Below, one piece after another: positions 43,634-55,422 of a stretch of DNA of 64,000 nucleotides. This DNA is from GCA-2729515 sp036336695. GTDB taxonomy: Bacteria; Myxococcota_A; UBA9160; SMWR01. Under the pieces are notes generated by a model, which ran no database searches, was not told where the DNA came from, and worked only from the letters and a program-made list of their open reading frames with translations. Location of the stretch: positions 1 to 64,000 of the forward strand of contig JAYZFQ010000128.1 in assembly GCA_036336695.1 (NCBI GenBank). Reading direction: 5' to 3'. Position 1 is the stretch's first letter. The number at the start of each line of letters is the position of its first letter. The translations under genes were made by a program, and so were the position numbers.

Positions 43634-45013
43634 GTGACGGTACTGCTCCTCGCTTCCGCGGGCGCGCTGTTGGCAGCCGCCCTCCTTGCCGCGAGAGTCG
43701 CCGCCCGCTCCGGAGAGGCCCGGGTCTACCTGCTCACCGCCGTCTTCCTGCTGCTCGCCGCCGGCCAGGGCGTCGCGCTCTTCGACCTCGCTGGACACCC
43801 CTTGGGACTCGACCTGCCCACGGCCGGCGCCGCTGCCGCGCTGGCCGCCGGGCTCCTGGGCTGCGTGGCCGTGGTGGGCATCGCGCGCACGCTCCGCGAG
43901 TTGCACCACGCCGAAGAACTGCACTGGGAAAGCATGGAAAGCGTCCGCGGCCTTTCCGAGTTCGCCGCGCGCCGGGGCAAGGCCCTGGAAGAGCGCTTGC
44001 CCCACCTGCTCGAAGACGCCTGCCAGCGCTTCGGTCTCGAAATCGGGTTCGTGTCCCGGGTTGTCGGCACCCGCTACGAGATCGTCGCGATCCATGCGCC
44101 GCCCGACTTCCCGGTTGCTTCGGGCGCGGTCTATGCGCTCGAAAGAACACCGTGCCGGGAAACGCTCGCGTCGGAGCGGCCCGTTGCCCGAGCCGAAGAC
44201 CCGAGTCTCGCTTCGAGCGAGATCGATGCCGACCTCCGCTTCGGCACCTACCTCGCCTCCGCCATTCGCGTTGCGGGGGAAAACTTCGGAACCCTCGTCT
44301 TCGCGAAGAACGGACCAGCGAACACCCGTCTCACCGCGACACACAAGGACCTCGTCCACCTGATGGCCCAGTGGCTGGGGTGGGAGTTCGAGGAACTGGC
44401 GCGCCCGGACGAGGAGCCCACCCGCCTCCGCCCCCACCGGGAGGGCAAACTGCGCGTGGACACCCTCCTCCGGCGAGCGGCACGCCGTGCCCGGCGCAGC
44501 CTCCCGAAGGGGGTCCGGATCGAAACGGACCCCGGACCCGCGCACCTGCCGACACCCCGCGAAGCGCGCCTCCCCCTCGATGCGATCCTGGCGAGCCTCG
44601 TCCACCGGACAGCCCAGGCCATTGCCGGGGGCGGGGTCGTCCGGGTCGCCGCCGGCGTGCACGAACCCCCGAGCGTCGCCCCGGACCTGCTCCCGGGCGT
44701 CGCACCCGCACGGTACGTGACGCTCACGGTCAGCGAATCGAGCGGCGCCCTCGACCCGGACGCGATCGCCCGGGGCTTCACCGCCGAAACCCCCGCCGAT
44801 ATGGGAGCGGAGCCGGCGGGAGGTGAATTCCTGCCCCTTCCTGCGGTCTACCGGATGCTTCAACGGGCCGGCGGCGACCTCTCCGTCGAGGTCGAGCCAG
44901 GGCGCGGTTCACGCTTCACGATCTTCCTCCCCCTGGGCCAGGACGCCGAGAGACCGGCCCCACGCCGGCCTGCGGCAACCGAACCCGCCCCCCCCATGGC
45001 GCAACCGAGGTGA
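43634..45013 (+). CDS. Membrane GAF-domain protein with degenerate histidine-kinase-like domain
   Basis: A 459-residue protein with three N-terminal helices, a coiled region (LRELHHAEELHWESMES), a GAF-type sensor domain (about 110-260) and a C-terminal HATPase-like domain. The latter ends in GRGSRFTIFLPL, a typical G2-like end, but its N-box reads LASLVHRTAQAI (no Asn), there is no DxGxG, and no phosphoacceptor His box is evident. It could be a non-catalytic sensor or scaffold. Start GTG 43634 with GGAG 5 bases upstream. The enoyl-CoA hydratase gene starts 5 bases after its stop, so they are one operon. Confidence 0.7.
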   Translation: MTVLLLASAGALLAAALLAARVAARSGEARVYLLTAVFLLLAAGQGVALFDLAGHPLGLDLPTAGAAAALAAGLLGCVAVVGIARTLRELHHAEELHWESMESVRGLSEFAARRGKALEERLPHLLEDACQRFGLEIGFVSRVVGTRYEIVAIHAPPDFPVASGAVYALERTPCRETLASERPVARAEDPSLASSEIDADLRFGTYLASAIRVAGENFGTLVFAKNGPANTRLTATHKDLVHLMAQWLGWEFEELARPDEEPTRLRPHREGKLRVDTLLRRAARRARRSLPKGVRIETDPGPAHLPTPREARLPLDAILASLVHRTAQAIAGGGVVRVAAGVHEPPSVAPDLLPGVAPARYVTLTVSESSGALDPDAIARGFTAETPADMGAEPAGGEFLPLPAVYRMLQRAGGDLSVEVEPGRGSRFTIFLPLGQDAERPAPRRPAATEPAPPMAQPR

Positions 45014-45017
45014 CTCC

Positions 45018-45809
45018 GTGACAGACCGCCTGCTCATCGATGTCGAGAACGGCATCGCCGACGTCCGGCTCAACCGTCCCGAAAAGCTGAACGCCCTGGA
45101 CCCCGAAGCCTTCCGCGCGCTGGCAGAGGCCGGCAGTCGCCTGGCCGAGGACCGCTCGCTTCGCGCCGTCGTCCTGTCCGGCGAGGGACGCGGCTTCTCC
45201 GCGGGCATCGATGTCTCGAATTTCGCGGGCGGGGGGGTCGGCTTCGACCCCTTCGCGCGGGACGCCTCGAGCCCTGCCAATGCCGTGCAACGCTCCGCTT
45301 GGGTCTGGAAGCAGCTCCCGGTCCCGGTGATCGCGGCCGTCCACGGCGTGTGCTTCGGGGCCGGCATCCAACTCGCCCTCGCCGCGGACGTCCGCTTCGC
45401 AACGCCCGACGCACGCTTGTCCGTGATGGAGATCAAGTGGGGCCTCGTCCCCGACGTCACCCTGAGCCAGACCCTGCCCCCCCTGGTCGGGATCGACGTG
45501 GCCAAGGAACTCACCTTCACGGGACGCACGGTTTCCGGCGTCGAGGCGGCGGAACTCGGGCTCGTCACACACCTCTCGGACACGCCCCGCGACGCCGCCC
45601 GGGCCCTGGCCGAGGAAATCGCCGGCAAGTCGCCCAGCGCGGTGCGCGCGGCGAAGCAGCTCTTCGAGGCCTTGCCGGATCTTTCCGTTGCGCAGGGACT
45701 CCGCCTGGAGGAAGGCCTTCAGCGCTCGCTCCTGGGGAAGCCGAACCAGCGCGAAGCCGTCCAGGCGAACCTCGAGAAGCGGGCGCCCCGGTTCTCGGAT
45801 CCCGACTGA
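45018..45809 (+). CDS. Enoyl-CoA hydratase/isomerase-family protein
   Basis: A 263-residue crotonase-fold protein: LNRPEKLNALD, GRGFSAGIDVSNF and VHGVCFGAGIQLALAADVRFATPDARLSVMEIKWGLVPD. The oxyanion-hole residues fit; only one of the two acidic residues of true hydratases (the E in MEIKWGL) is clear, so it may be a related crotonase. Cytoplasmic beta-oxidation-like reaction is inferred. GTG 45018 has GAGGTGA just before it, and it sits 4 bases after the GAF-protein gene. Confidence 0.83.
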   Translation: MTDRLLIDVENGIADVRLNRPEKLNALDPEAFRALAEAGSRLAEDRSLRAVVLSGEGRGFSAGIDVSNFAGGGVGFDPFARDASSPANAVQRSAWVWKQLPVPVIAAVHGVCFGAGIQLALAADVRFATPDARLSVMEIKWGLVPDVTLSQTLPPLVGIDVAKELTFTGRTVSGVEAAELGLVTHLSDTPRDAARALAEEIAGKSPSAVRAAKQLFEALPDLSVAQGLRLEEGLQRSLLGKPNQREAVQANLEKRAPRFSDPD

Positions 45810-45899
45810 GGCCGGCTCCGCGGCCCTCGGGTCCGCCCAGGAGCGGCACCGACCCCGGGGCCAGTATCCTGCGCGCCGCGTCCACCCCCGAGGAGCCCC

Positions 45900-46838
45900 G
45901 TGCGCAAGGAAACCGGCTCTGCTTCCCACGGCGCCCTCTTCGCCCTGGCGGCGTACGGCATCTGGGGCATCGCTCCGCTGTACTGGAAGGCCCTCGCCGT
46001 CGTTCCCGCCAGCGAACTCCTCGCCTGGCGGGTCCTGACCTCGTGCGTGGTGGGACTCGTGCTGGTGGGTGCCACGGGAGCATGGCCTGCGCTCCGGGCC
46101 GACCTCGGATCGCCCCGGCGCTGCGCGCTCCTGGCCCTCACCGCGACGCTGATCGGCGCCAACTGGCTCGTCTTCATCTGGGCAGTCCTTCACGGCCAGG
46201 TGCTGGCGACCTCACTCGGCTACTACATCACGCCGCTCGTGAACGTGGCCCTCGGCATGACCTTCCTGCGCGAGCGCCTGCGCTTCGGCCAGGCGGTCGC
46301 CGTACTCCTCGCCGTGGTCGGCGTGGGGCAGCTCGCCCTTTCGTTCACGACCGTCACCTGGGTTTCCCTGTTCCTCGCCTTCACGTTCGCCTTCTACGGA
46401 ATGATCCGGAAAGTCGCCCCGGTGGAACCGGTGGTGGGATTCAGCATCGAAACCCTGCTGCTCGCCCCGGCCGCCGCGACCTACCTCGTCCTCCTGTCGG
46501 GACCCGGCCGCGTGGCCAGCTACGCCGAGGATGCCTGGATCCCCGTACTGCTCGGGGCAGCGGGAATCTTCACGGCGGCGCCGCTGATCTGCTTCAACGC
46601 TGCCGCACGTCGGCTGCGCCTCGTCACGCTGGGCTTCTTCCAGTACATCGCCCCGAGCCTGAGCCTCGTGCTGGCCATTACCTGGTTCGGAGAACCTTTC
46701 CGCATCCGCGAGGGCATTGCCTTCGGGTGCGTCTGGATCGCCCTCGCGATCTACTCGGTCGATTCGCTGCGCGCCCGCGCGGCCTCGCCACCTCCCCCCT
46801 CGATCTCCACGCCGAGATCCCCGAGTATCCGCCCGTGA
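45900..46838 (+). CDS. rarD: RarD-type EamA permease
   Basis: A 312-residue inner-membrane protein with ten helices. GALFALAAYGIWGIAPLYWKAL, ELLAWRVLTS, ANWLVFIWAVLHGQVLATSLGYYITPLVNVALGMTFLRERL and LRLVTLGFFQYIAPSLSLVLA are characteristic of RarD. Suggested role is amino-acid or drug export, not established. GTG start at 45900 with GAGGAG 8 bases before it; TATCCT at 45865-45870 is a possible -10. The TGA overlaps the GTG of the HAD gene as GTGA. Confidence 0.9.
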   Translation: MRKETGSASHGALFALAAYGIWGIAPLYWKALAVVPASELLAWRVLTSCVVGLVLVGATGAWPALRADLGSPRRCALLALTATLIGANWLVFIWAVLHGQVLATSLGYYITPLVNVALGMTFLRERLRFGQAVAVLLAVVGVGQLALSFTTVTWVSLFLAFTFAFYGMIRKVAPVEPVVGFSIETLLLAPAAATYLVLLSGPGRVASYAEDAWIPVLLGAAGIFTAAPLICFNAAARRLRLVTLGFFQYIAPSLSLVLAITWFGEPFRIREGIAFGCVWIALAIYSVDSLRARAASPPPPSISTPRSPSIRP

Positions 46839-47467
46839 AACCGATCACCGCAGTGATCTTCGACCTGGGCGGGGTCGTCCTGGGTTCGCCGCTCCACGCC
46901 ATCGCCGCCTACGAGCGCGACCTCGGCATCCCCGACGGCTTCGTGAACCGGGTGGTCGTCGACACCGCGCCGTCGGGCGCCTGGTCGCGTCTCGAGCGCG
47001 GCGAGCTGACCCTCGCGGCCTTCTACCCGGCCTTCGAGGCCGACTGCGCCGCAGCCGGCCAGGAGCTTTCGGCCCGGGAAATGATGGCGCGCATGCAGAC
47101 CGCCTCCCTGCCGCGTCCCCGCATGCTCGCCGCCATCGATGCGATTCGAGGGCGCGGGATCAAGACCGCAGCGCTCACGAACAACTGGGCTTCCGAAGAC
47201 CCCGAGGCCGGGACGGGCGCGCTCCGAAAACACTTCGACGTTTTCATCGAGTCGAGTGTCGTCGGGCTGCGCAAGCCCGATCCCCGCATCTACGAGCTGG
47301 CGTGCAGCGAGCTCGGCGTCGCCCCCGGCCAGGCCGTCTTTCTCGACGACATCGGCAGCAACCTCAAGACCGCCCGCGCCCTGGGCATGCAGACCCTCAA
47401 GGTCACCGATGCCGACGCCGCCCTGGCGGAACTCGAGGCAATCCTGGGGTTTCCCCTCGGGGATTAA
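46835..47467 (+). CDS. HAD-superfamily hydrolase (epoxide-hydrolase-N/YihX-type)
   Basis: A 210-residue HAD phosphatase-fold protein: VIFDLGGVVLG (nucleophile Asp, with Gly at the DxD second position, as in this subgroup), ALTNNWAS (Thr/Asn motif II), GLRKPDPRIYELA (motif III Lys) and FLDDIGSN (motif IV). The cap is of the C1 type, helical, between residues 15 and 90. Substrate unknown. GTG start within the last codons of rarD, so translation is coupled. Confidence 0.85.
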   Translation: MKPITAVIFDLGGVVLGSPLHAIAAYERDLGIPDGFVNRVVVDTAPSGAWSRLERGELTLAAFYPAFEADCAAAGQELSAREMMARMQTASLPRPRMLAAIDAIRGRGIKTAALTNNWASEDPEAGTGALRKHFDVFIESSVVGLRKPDPRIYELACSELGVAPGQAVFLDDIGSNLKTARALGMQTLKVTDADAALAELEAILGFPLGD

Positions 47468-47508
47468 TCAATCTTCTTATTGGGATAACCTGATTAAAAG
47501 GCTATCCT
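47464..47508 (+). promoter_or_regulatory. metH promoter with TTAATC/GATTAA inverted repeat
   Basis: TTGGGA (47480-47485), a 17-base spacer and TATCCT (47503-47508) form the clearest sigma-70-type promoter in the window. TTAATC (47464-47469) and its exact reverse complement GATTAA (47492-47497) flank the -35 and lie in the spacer, so a protein bound there would block RNA polymerase. The half-site recurs before ahcY. Confidence 0.6.
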
Positions 47509-47550
47509 GCGTCCCACCGCCTGCCGATGGGCGCATCAGGTTCCGGAGTC

Positions 47551-51231
<3,681 letters not shown>

Positions 51232-51301
51232 TTCTCCGGAACCCGAGCGCGGACGAGCCGCCCGTCTCCTGCTAGCTTCGCCCCGTTTCCAGGGGGGATC
51301 C

Positions 51302-52150
51302 GTGGCAAAGAAGCGCAACAAGACGAAGCGCGCCAAGAGCCGGGGCAAGTGGCGGACCCGCGCCCAGAGCGCAGACAAGTACGAACTCTACGAAAAGAGC
51401 GTGCAGCAACCCGAGGCCGACGCGGCGCTGGTCGCGCGGATCTACAAGCAGCATTTTTCCCGAGAGGCCCAAACGCTGCGGGAAGACTTCTGCGGCACGG
51501 CGGCCTTCGCCTGCGAATGGGTCAAGCGGAGCCGGGAAAACCGCGCCTGGGGCATCGACCTCGACCCGGAACCCCTTGCCTGGGGCAAAGACCGGCACAT
51601 CGCGCTGCTGGACCCCGCCCAGACCGAAAGGCTCACCCTCTACCAGGGCGACGTGCTCGAAGTCCGCCACGAACTCGTCGAGGTGACGGCGGCCTTCAAC
51701 TTCTCCTACTTCCTGTTCCGCACGCGGGATGAACTCCGCAACTACCTGGAAGTCGCCCGAAAGACGCTCACCGACGACGGCATGCTGATCCTGGACGCCT
51801 ACGGCGGTGCCGAGGCCCAGCGGTGCCAGGTCGAGAAACGCAGCGTCGACGGCTTCACCTATGTCTGGGACCAGAACGCGTTCGACCCGATCGACCACTC
51901 GGTCACGAATTTCATCCACTTCGAATTCCCGGACGGCAGCAAGCTGAAGAAGGCCTTCCGGTACGACTGGCGGCTGTGGACCATTCCCGAAATCCGCGAA
52001 CTGCTGGTGGAAGCCGGGTTCCGCGAGACCGAGGTGTACTGGGAGGGGACCGACCGGGAGACCGGAGAAGGCAACGGCGTCTTCCGGCGCTGCGAAAAAG
52101 CACCCGAGGATCCGGCCTGGATCTGCTACATCGCCGCGTTCGGGAAATAG
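51302..52150 (+). CDS. SAM-dependent methyltransferase, class I
   Basis: A 282-residue protein with a very basic N-terminus (AKKRNKTKRAKSRGKW) that could bind nucleic acid. The fold core is at EDFCGTAAFACEWVKRSRENRAWGIDLDPEPLAWG (motif I and the acidic SAM-ribose residue), GDVLEV, then FNFSYFLF and LLVEAGFRETEVYW near the end. Target is unknown. GTG 51302 with a GGGGGGA site; TAGCTT at about 51275 is a possible -10. It lies directly downstream of metH and could draw on the same SAM pool, but that is only positional. Confidence 0.78.
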   Translation: MAKKRNKTKRAKSRGKWRTRAQSADKYELYEKSVQQPEADAALVARIYKQHFSREAQTLREDFCGTAAFACEWVKRSRENRAWGIDLDPEPLAWGKDRHIALLDPAQTERLTLYQGDVLEVRHELVEVTAAFNFSYFLFRTRDELRNYLEVARKTLTDDGMLILDAYGGAEAQRCQVEKRSVDGFTYVWDQNAFDPIDHSVTNFIHFEFPDGSKLKKAFRYDWRLWTIPEIRELLVEAGFRETEVYWEGTDRETGEGNGVFRRCEKAPEDPAWICYIAAFGK

Positions 52151-52204
52151 CTTTCCCTTCCGATCCCTTTTTGGGACTATCCGTGGCGAACAAGGGGGGT
52201 TCCG

Positions 52205-52705
52205 ATGCGGTGGGGGGAAGTCCACGAGATTCCTTGCTCGATCGCGCGAGCGCTCGCCGTCGTGGGTGAGCGCTGGACACTGCTGATTTTGCGAGAGATT
52301 TTCTTCGGAGCCCGCCGCTTCGACGAGTTGCGCCGGCGTCTGGGGATCGCGCGAAACGTCCTGGCGACCCGGCTCGACCACCTCGTGGACCACGGGGTCC
52401 TGGAGAAGGTGGCCTACCAGGACCGCCCTGCCCGCTACGAGTACCGCCTGACCCGCAAGGGAAGGGAGTTGTACCCGGTCCTGCTCGCCCTCCTGCAGTG
52501 GGGGGACCGCTGGCAGTCCGGCACGGGTCCGCCCAGCCTGACCCTGGTCCACACGAGTTGCGGCGCGCCCATCGAACCCGTCACGGCCTGCGGGCACTGC
52601 GGAGACCCGCTCGCGCCCGCCACGACGCGCGCGCGCATGAGCGCCGAACGGCTTTCTGCTCCCAGCGCGTTGGATTCCGCGCCGCCCCCCCATGCCGGTC
52701 GCTGA
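52205..52705 (+). CDS. HxlR-family winged-helix regulator
   Basis: A 166-residue DNA-binding protein. CSIARALAVVGERWTLLILREIFFGARRFDELRRRLGIARNVLATRLDHLVDHGVLEKVAYQDRPARYEYRLTRKG-type text is a complete HxlR wHTH domain with Cys10 near the start, which in other members acts as a thiol sensor. A zinc-ribbon-like tail (TSCGAP...ACGHCGDPL) follows, then 30 disordered residues. The SDR gene starts 14 bases before its stop, so it probably controls or is co-expressed with that gene. Confidence 0.87.
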   Translation: MRWGEVHEIPCSIARALAVVGERWTLLILREIFFGARRFDELRRRLGIARNVLATRLDHLVDHGVLEKVAYQDRPARYEYRLTRKGRELYPVLLALLQWGDRWQSGTGPPSLTLVHTSCGAPIEPVTACGHCGDPLAPATTRARMSAERLSAPSALDSAPPPHAGR

Positions 52706-53459
52706 CTTCGGCCTCGAAGGCAAGGTCGCCATCGTCACCGGGGCGAGCCGGGGGATCGGACGGTCGATCGCCCTGGGTCTTGCGGAACACGGGGCCCACG
52801 TCGCCCTGGCGGCCCGAAAACCGGAGTCACTCGAGGAGGCGGCCGAAGCCATTCGCGCCAAGGGAACCCGTGCGCTCGGCGTTTCGACGAACGTTCGGCG
52901 CCCCGAAGAACTCCAGCGACTGGTGGAAGAAACCGTTCGAGAATTCGGGCGTATCGACATCCTGGTCAACAACGCGGGGACGACACCCGTGTTCGGTCCC
53001 GTACAGGAAATCGACGAAGGCGCCTGGGACGTGATCATGAACACGAACGTGAAGGCGCCGCACCTGCTCGGAAACTTCGCACGCGAAGCCATGCTGGCGC
53101 ATGGAGAGGGCGGCAGCATGATCAACGTGAGCTCCATGGGCGGGATTCGGGCTTCGGAGGTCATCGGGGGCTACTCCGTCTCGAAGGCCGCGCTCATCAT
53201 GCTGACCCAGGTCCAGGCCAAGTGCTGGGGTCCCGACGGAATCCGTGTCAACTGCATCGCCCCGGGCCTGATCAAGACCGAGTTCGCGCGCACGCTGTGG
53301 GACGACCCGAAAATCAGCCGGGCCTCGATCCGAGAGGCGGCCCTGGGCCGACTGGGCGACGCCGACGAAATGGCTGGCGCCGTGGTCTACCTCTGCAGCC
53401 CCGCCGCATCCTTCGTCACGGGCCAGACCCTGGTGCTCGACGGAGGGCGCATCCTCTAA
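52692..53459 (+). CDS. Short-chain dehydrogenase/reductase
   Basis: A 255-residue SDR: GKVAIVTGASRGIGRSIAL, LVNNAGTTPVFG, and the active site MINVSSMGGIRASEVIGGYSVSKAALIML (Ser, YxxxK). SFVTGQTLVLDGGRIL is the usual end. It resembles 3-oxoacyl-ACP reductase/ glucose-dehydrogenase-type SDRs. ATG 52692 lies inside the end of the HxlR gene, giving a 14-base overlap in the same direction. Confidence 0.88.
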   Translation: MPVADFGLEGKVAIVTGASRGIGRSIALGLAEHGAHVALAARKPESLEEAAEAIRAKGTRALGVSTNVRRPEELQRLVEETVREFGRIDILVNNAGTTPVFGPVQEIDEGAWDVIMNTNVKAPHLLGNFAREAMLAHGEGGSMINVSSMGGIRASEVIGGYSVSKAALIMLTQVQAKCWGPDGIRVNCIAPGLIKTEFARTLWDDPKISRASIREAALGRLGDADEMAGAVVYLCSPAASFVTGQTLVLDGGRIL

Positions 53460-53483
53460 CCGGCGGGTCGGGCCGCGCTGCGG

Positions 53484-54116
53484 CTACGGACTCGCGGCGA
53501 ACTCGGCGTTCCGATCGGACAGCCGGTCGATCAGGCCCTGGGGCCCGTTTCGGGACAGGATCGAACGGAACTGGTCGCGATAGTTGAGCACCAGGCTGAT
53601 GCCCTCGACCTTGACGTCGATCACCCGCCAGATCCCGTCCTCGGCCCGCAGGCGGTATTCCACCTCCGCGCCCCCATAGTTGCCACCGACGATCTCGGTC
53701 ATGACCTTGACATCCCCCCGAGGCGCGGGCGCCTGACCGACCACGAGCACCGTCTCCTCGGAGTAGCGGTCGATCCGCTCCCCGTAGGTACGCGCGAGGA
53801 AGGCCTTGAACTCGCGGATGAATGTCTCCTTCTGCTCCGGCGAGAACTCGCGCCAGTACCGGGCAACGACCAACTGGGACATGGTGACGAAATCGAAGCG
53901 CTCCCACGCAATCTTCTCGATCCGACTCCGACGCCCCGCGGTATCCAGCGCGCTGTCGTTGAGGATGACGATCACCTCGTCGACGGTCTTCTGGATGAGC
54001 GCAGTTGCGCCCGAGGGATCCGATGCGCCGCTCGCGGGCGCTGCCAGCAGTGCCAGGAGAAGCGGTGCGCTGCGGAGAATTCTCAACGCGCTAGTCCTGC
54101 GCCGGTCGGTCGGCAT
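53484..54116 (-). CDS. mlaC: MlaC-type periplasmic phospholipid-binding protein
   Basis: A 210-residue Tgt2/MlaC protein with signal peptide (ILRSAPLLLALLAAPASGA) and the family text FDFVTMSQLVVARYWREFSPEQKETFIREFKAFLARTYGERI and VIDVKVEGISLVLNYRDQFRSIL. MlaC ferries lipid between MlaA at the outer membrane and MlaFEDB at the inner one. Last gene of the mla operon; its first 26 bases overlap the end of mlaA. Confidence 0.92.
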   Translation of the reverse strand: MPTDRRRTSALRILRSAPLLLALLAAPASGASDPSGATALIQKTVDEVIVILNDSALDTAGRRSRIEKIAWERFDFVTMSQLVVARYWREFSPEQKETFIREFKAFLARTYGERIDRYSEETVLVVGQAPAPRGDVKVMTEIVGGNYGGAEVEYRLRAEDGIWRVIDVKVEGISLVLNYRDQFRSILSRNGPQGLIDRLSDRNAEFAASP

Positions 54117-54948
54117 CGATTTCCAATCCCGGGAAATAGTCGTAATCCTTCAGGGCGTCCTTGTCATCGTCGATCAAGTTGGCCCGGTACTGAGAATAGG
54201 CGTTGCGAACCGAGACGTACCAATCGAGCGATGCACGCCGCTCCGTGTCGAGCTGGTCCCGAATCAGCGATCGCCGGTTCAGGGCGTCGGCTCCCGCCAG
54301 GCCGAAACTCACCGCGAGAGGAATGAAGAACCCGATCGCCCGGAGTCCGGTATCCACGATCAGACCGAACCCATCCCGAAGATTGGAGGGTCCGAAGAAC
54401 GGGAGCATCAGGTAGGGACCCGGCGGGACGCCCCAGAAGCCGAGGGTCTGGCCGAAGTCCTCGGGCTTGCGGTGGAGCCCGAGCGTCGACGCGGGATCCA
54501 TCAAACCGGCGATCCCCACCGTCGAGTTCAGGAGAAAGCGCGCCAGACAGACACCGGCCTGGGTCATGTCGAGTTGGAAGACATCGTTGGCGAAATCGAT
54601 CGGGAAGCGGAGGTTGTCGAAGGCGTTCCGAATGGCGTGCTGGACGAAGTCGGGAAGCACGTAGTCCCAGGCCTTCGAGACCGGCTCGATTGCGTACCGG
54701 TCGAGGCCTTCGTTGAGCCGGAAGATCTGCCGGTTCATCGGCTCCAGGGGGTCGCCCTGCGCCACGTCCTCCTCGTACTCCTCCTCGAAGTCGAGTTCGT
54801 CGTGATGGGCGGCCGCGTCGGACGATGCAGCGGCCGTGTCCGGGACGGGATCTTCCGCGCGTGCCGCGGTGGCCCACATCGGACCGGCCCCGAGACACGC
54901 CAGCGCAAGGGCGAAAAGCCACCCCGAGGCCCGGCTCATGCTTCCCAT
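54091..54948 (-). CDS. mlaA: MlaA/VacJ-type outer-membrane lipoprotein-like protein
   Basis: A 285-residue MlaA protein: DPLEPMNRQIFRLNEGLDRYAIEPVSKAWDYVLPDFVQHAIRNAFDNLRFP, then FLLNSTVGIAGLMDPASTLGL and ETFGQTLG-like EDFGQTLGFWGVPPGPYLMLPFFGPSNLRDGFG. It would remove phospholipids from the outer leaflet. The signal peptide (WLFALALACLGAGP) contains LACLG, so Cys18 could be lipidated, though the box is imperfect; a Glu-rich linker follows. ATG overlaps the mlaD stop by one base (TAATG). Confidence 0.92.
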   Translation of the reverse strand: MGSMSRASGWLFALALACLGAGPMWATAARAEDPVPDTAAASSDAAAHHDELDFEEEYEEDVAQGDPLEPMNRQIFRLNEGLDRYAIEPVSKAWDYVLPDFVQHAIRNAFDNLRFPIDFANDVFQLDMTQAGVCLARFLLNSTVGIAGLMDPASTLGLHRKPEDFGQTLGFWGVPPGPYLMLPFFGPSNLRDGFGLIVDTGLRAIGFFIPLAVSFGLAGADALNRRSLIRDQLDTERRASLDWYVSVRNAYSQYRANLIDDDKDALKDYDYFPGLEIDADRPAQD

Positions 54949-55406
54949 TACTGCTCCTCCAACCCCGCGTCGTTCACGAAGCGGCCGATCAGCCGCTCGA
55001 TGGAAAGTGCGCTCTCCGTCAGTTCGATCTCGTCGCCGGTCTGTAGGATATCCTCCTCAGCGCCGGGCTCCAGCGCCACGAACTGGTCCCCCAGAACGCC
55101 GGACGTGAGGATTCGCGCGGCACTGTCCACCGGCACCTCGAGTTCCCCGTCGAGTTCGAGGACGACACGCGCCCGCAGCAATTCGTCCAGCTCGACGCCC
55201 GACACCTCGCCGACCTTCACGCCGGAGATCGACACCGGCGAGCGCTGCTTGAGCCCCCCGACATCGTCGAAGGCGGCGTAAACCGTGAGGCCGCCCGGGC
55301 GTTTCCAGGAAAGGCCGCCGACCTGGAACGTCAGGTACCCGAGCGCCCCAAGCCCCACCAGGACGAAGAGTCCCACCAGGAGATCTCGGACGGGCGAAGG
55401 CTGCAT
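54948..55406 (-). CDS. mlaD: MlaD-type MCE-domain protein
   Basis: A 152-residue MCE protein: an N-terminal transmembrane helix (DLLVGLFVLVGLGALGYLTFQVGG) and the MCE domain YAAFDDVGGLKQRSPVSISGVKVGEVSGVELD...TSGVLGDQFVALEPGAEEDIL, ending in a short helix. It forms the periplasmic ring bound to MlaE. ATG 55406 is chosen because the upstream 22 residues of a longer frame are not MCE-like. TAA overlaps the mlaA ATG. Confidence 0.93.
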   Translation of the reverse strand: MQPSPVRDLLVGLFVLVGLGALGYLTFQVGGLSWKRPGGLTVYAAFDDVGGLKQRSPVSISGVKVGEVSGVELDELLRARVVLELDGELEVPVDSAARILTSGVLGDQFVALEPGAEEDILQTGDEIELTESALSIERLIGRFVNDAGLEEQ

Positions 55407-55422
55407 CTGGAATCCTCCCCGC

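Noticed and set aside
53472..53484. Hairpin GCCGC-GCT-GCGGC between the SDR and mlaC ends as a terminator
   Set aside because: Five-base stem with a three-base loop and no T run; such short repeats are expected by chance at this GC content.
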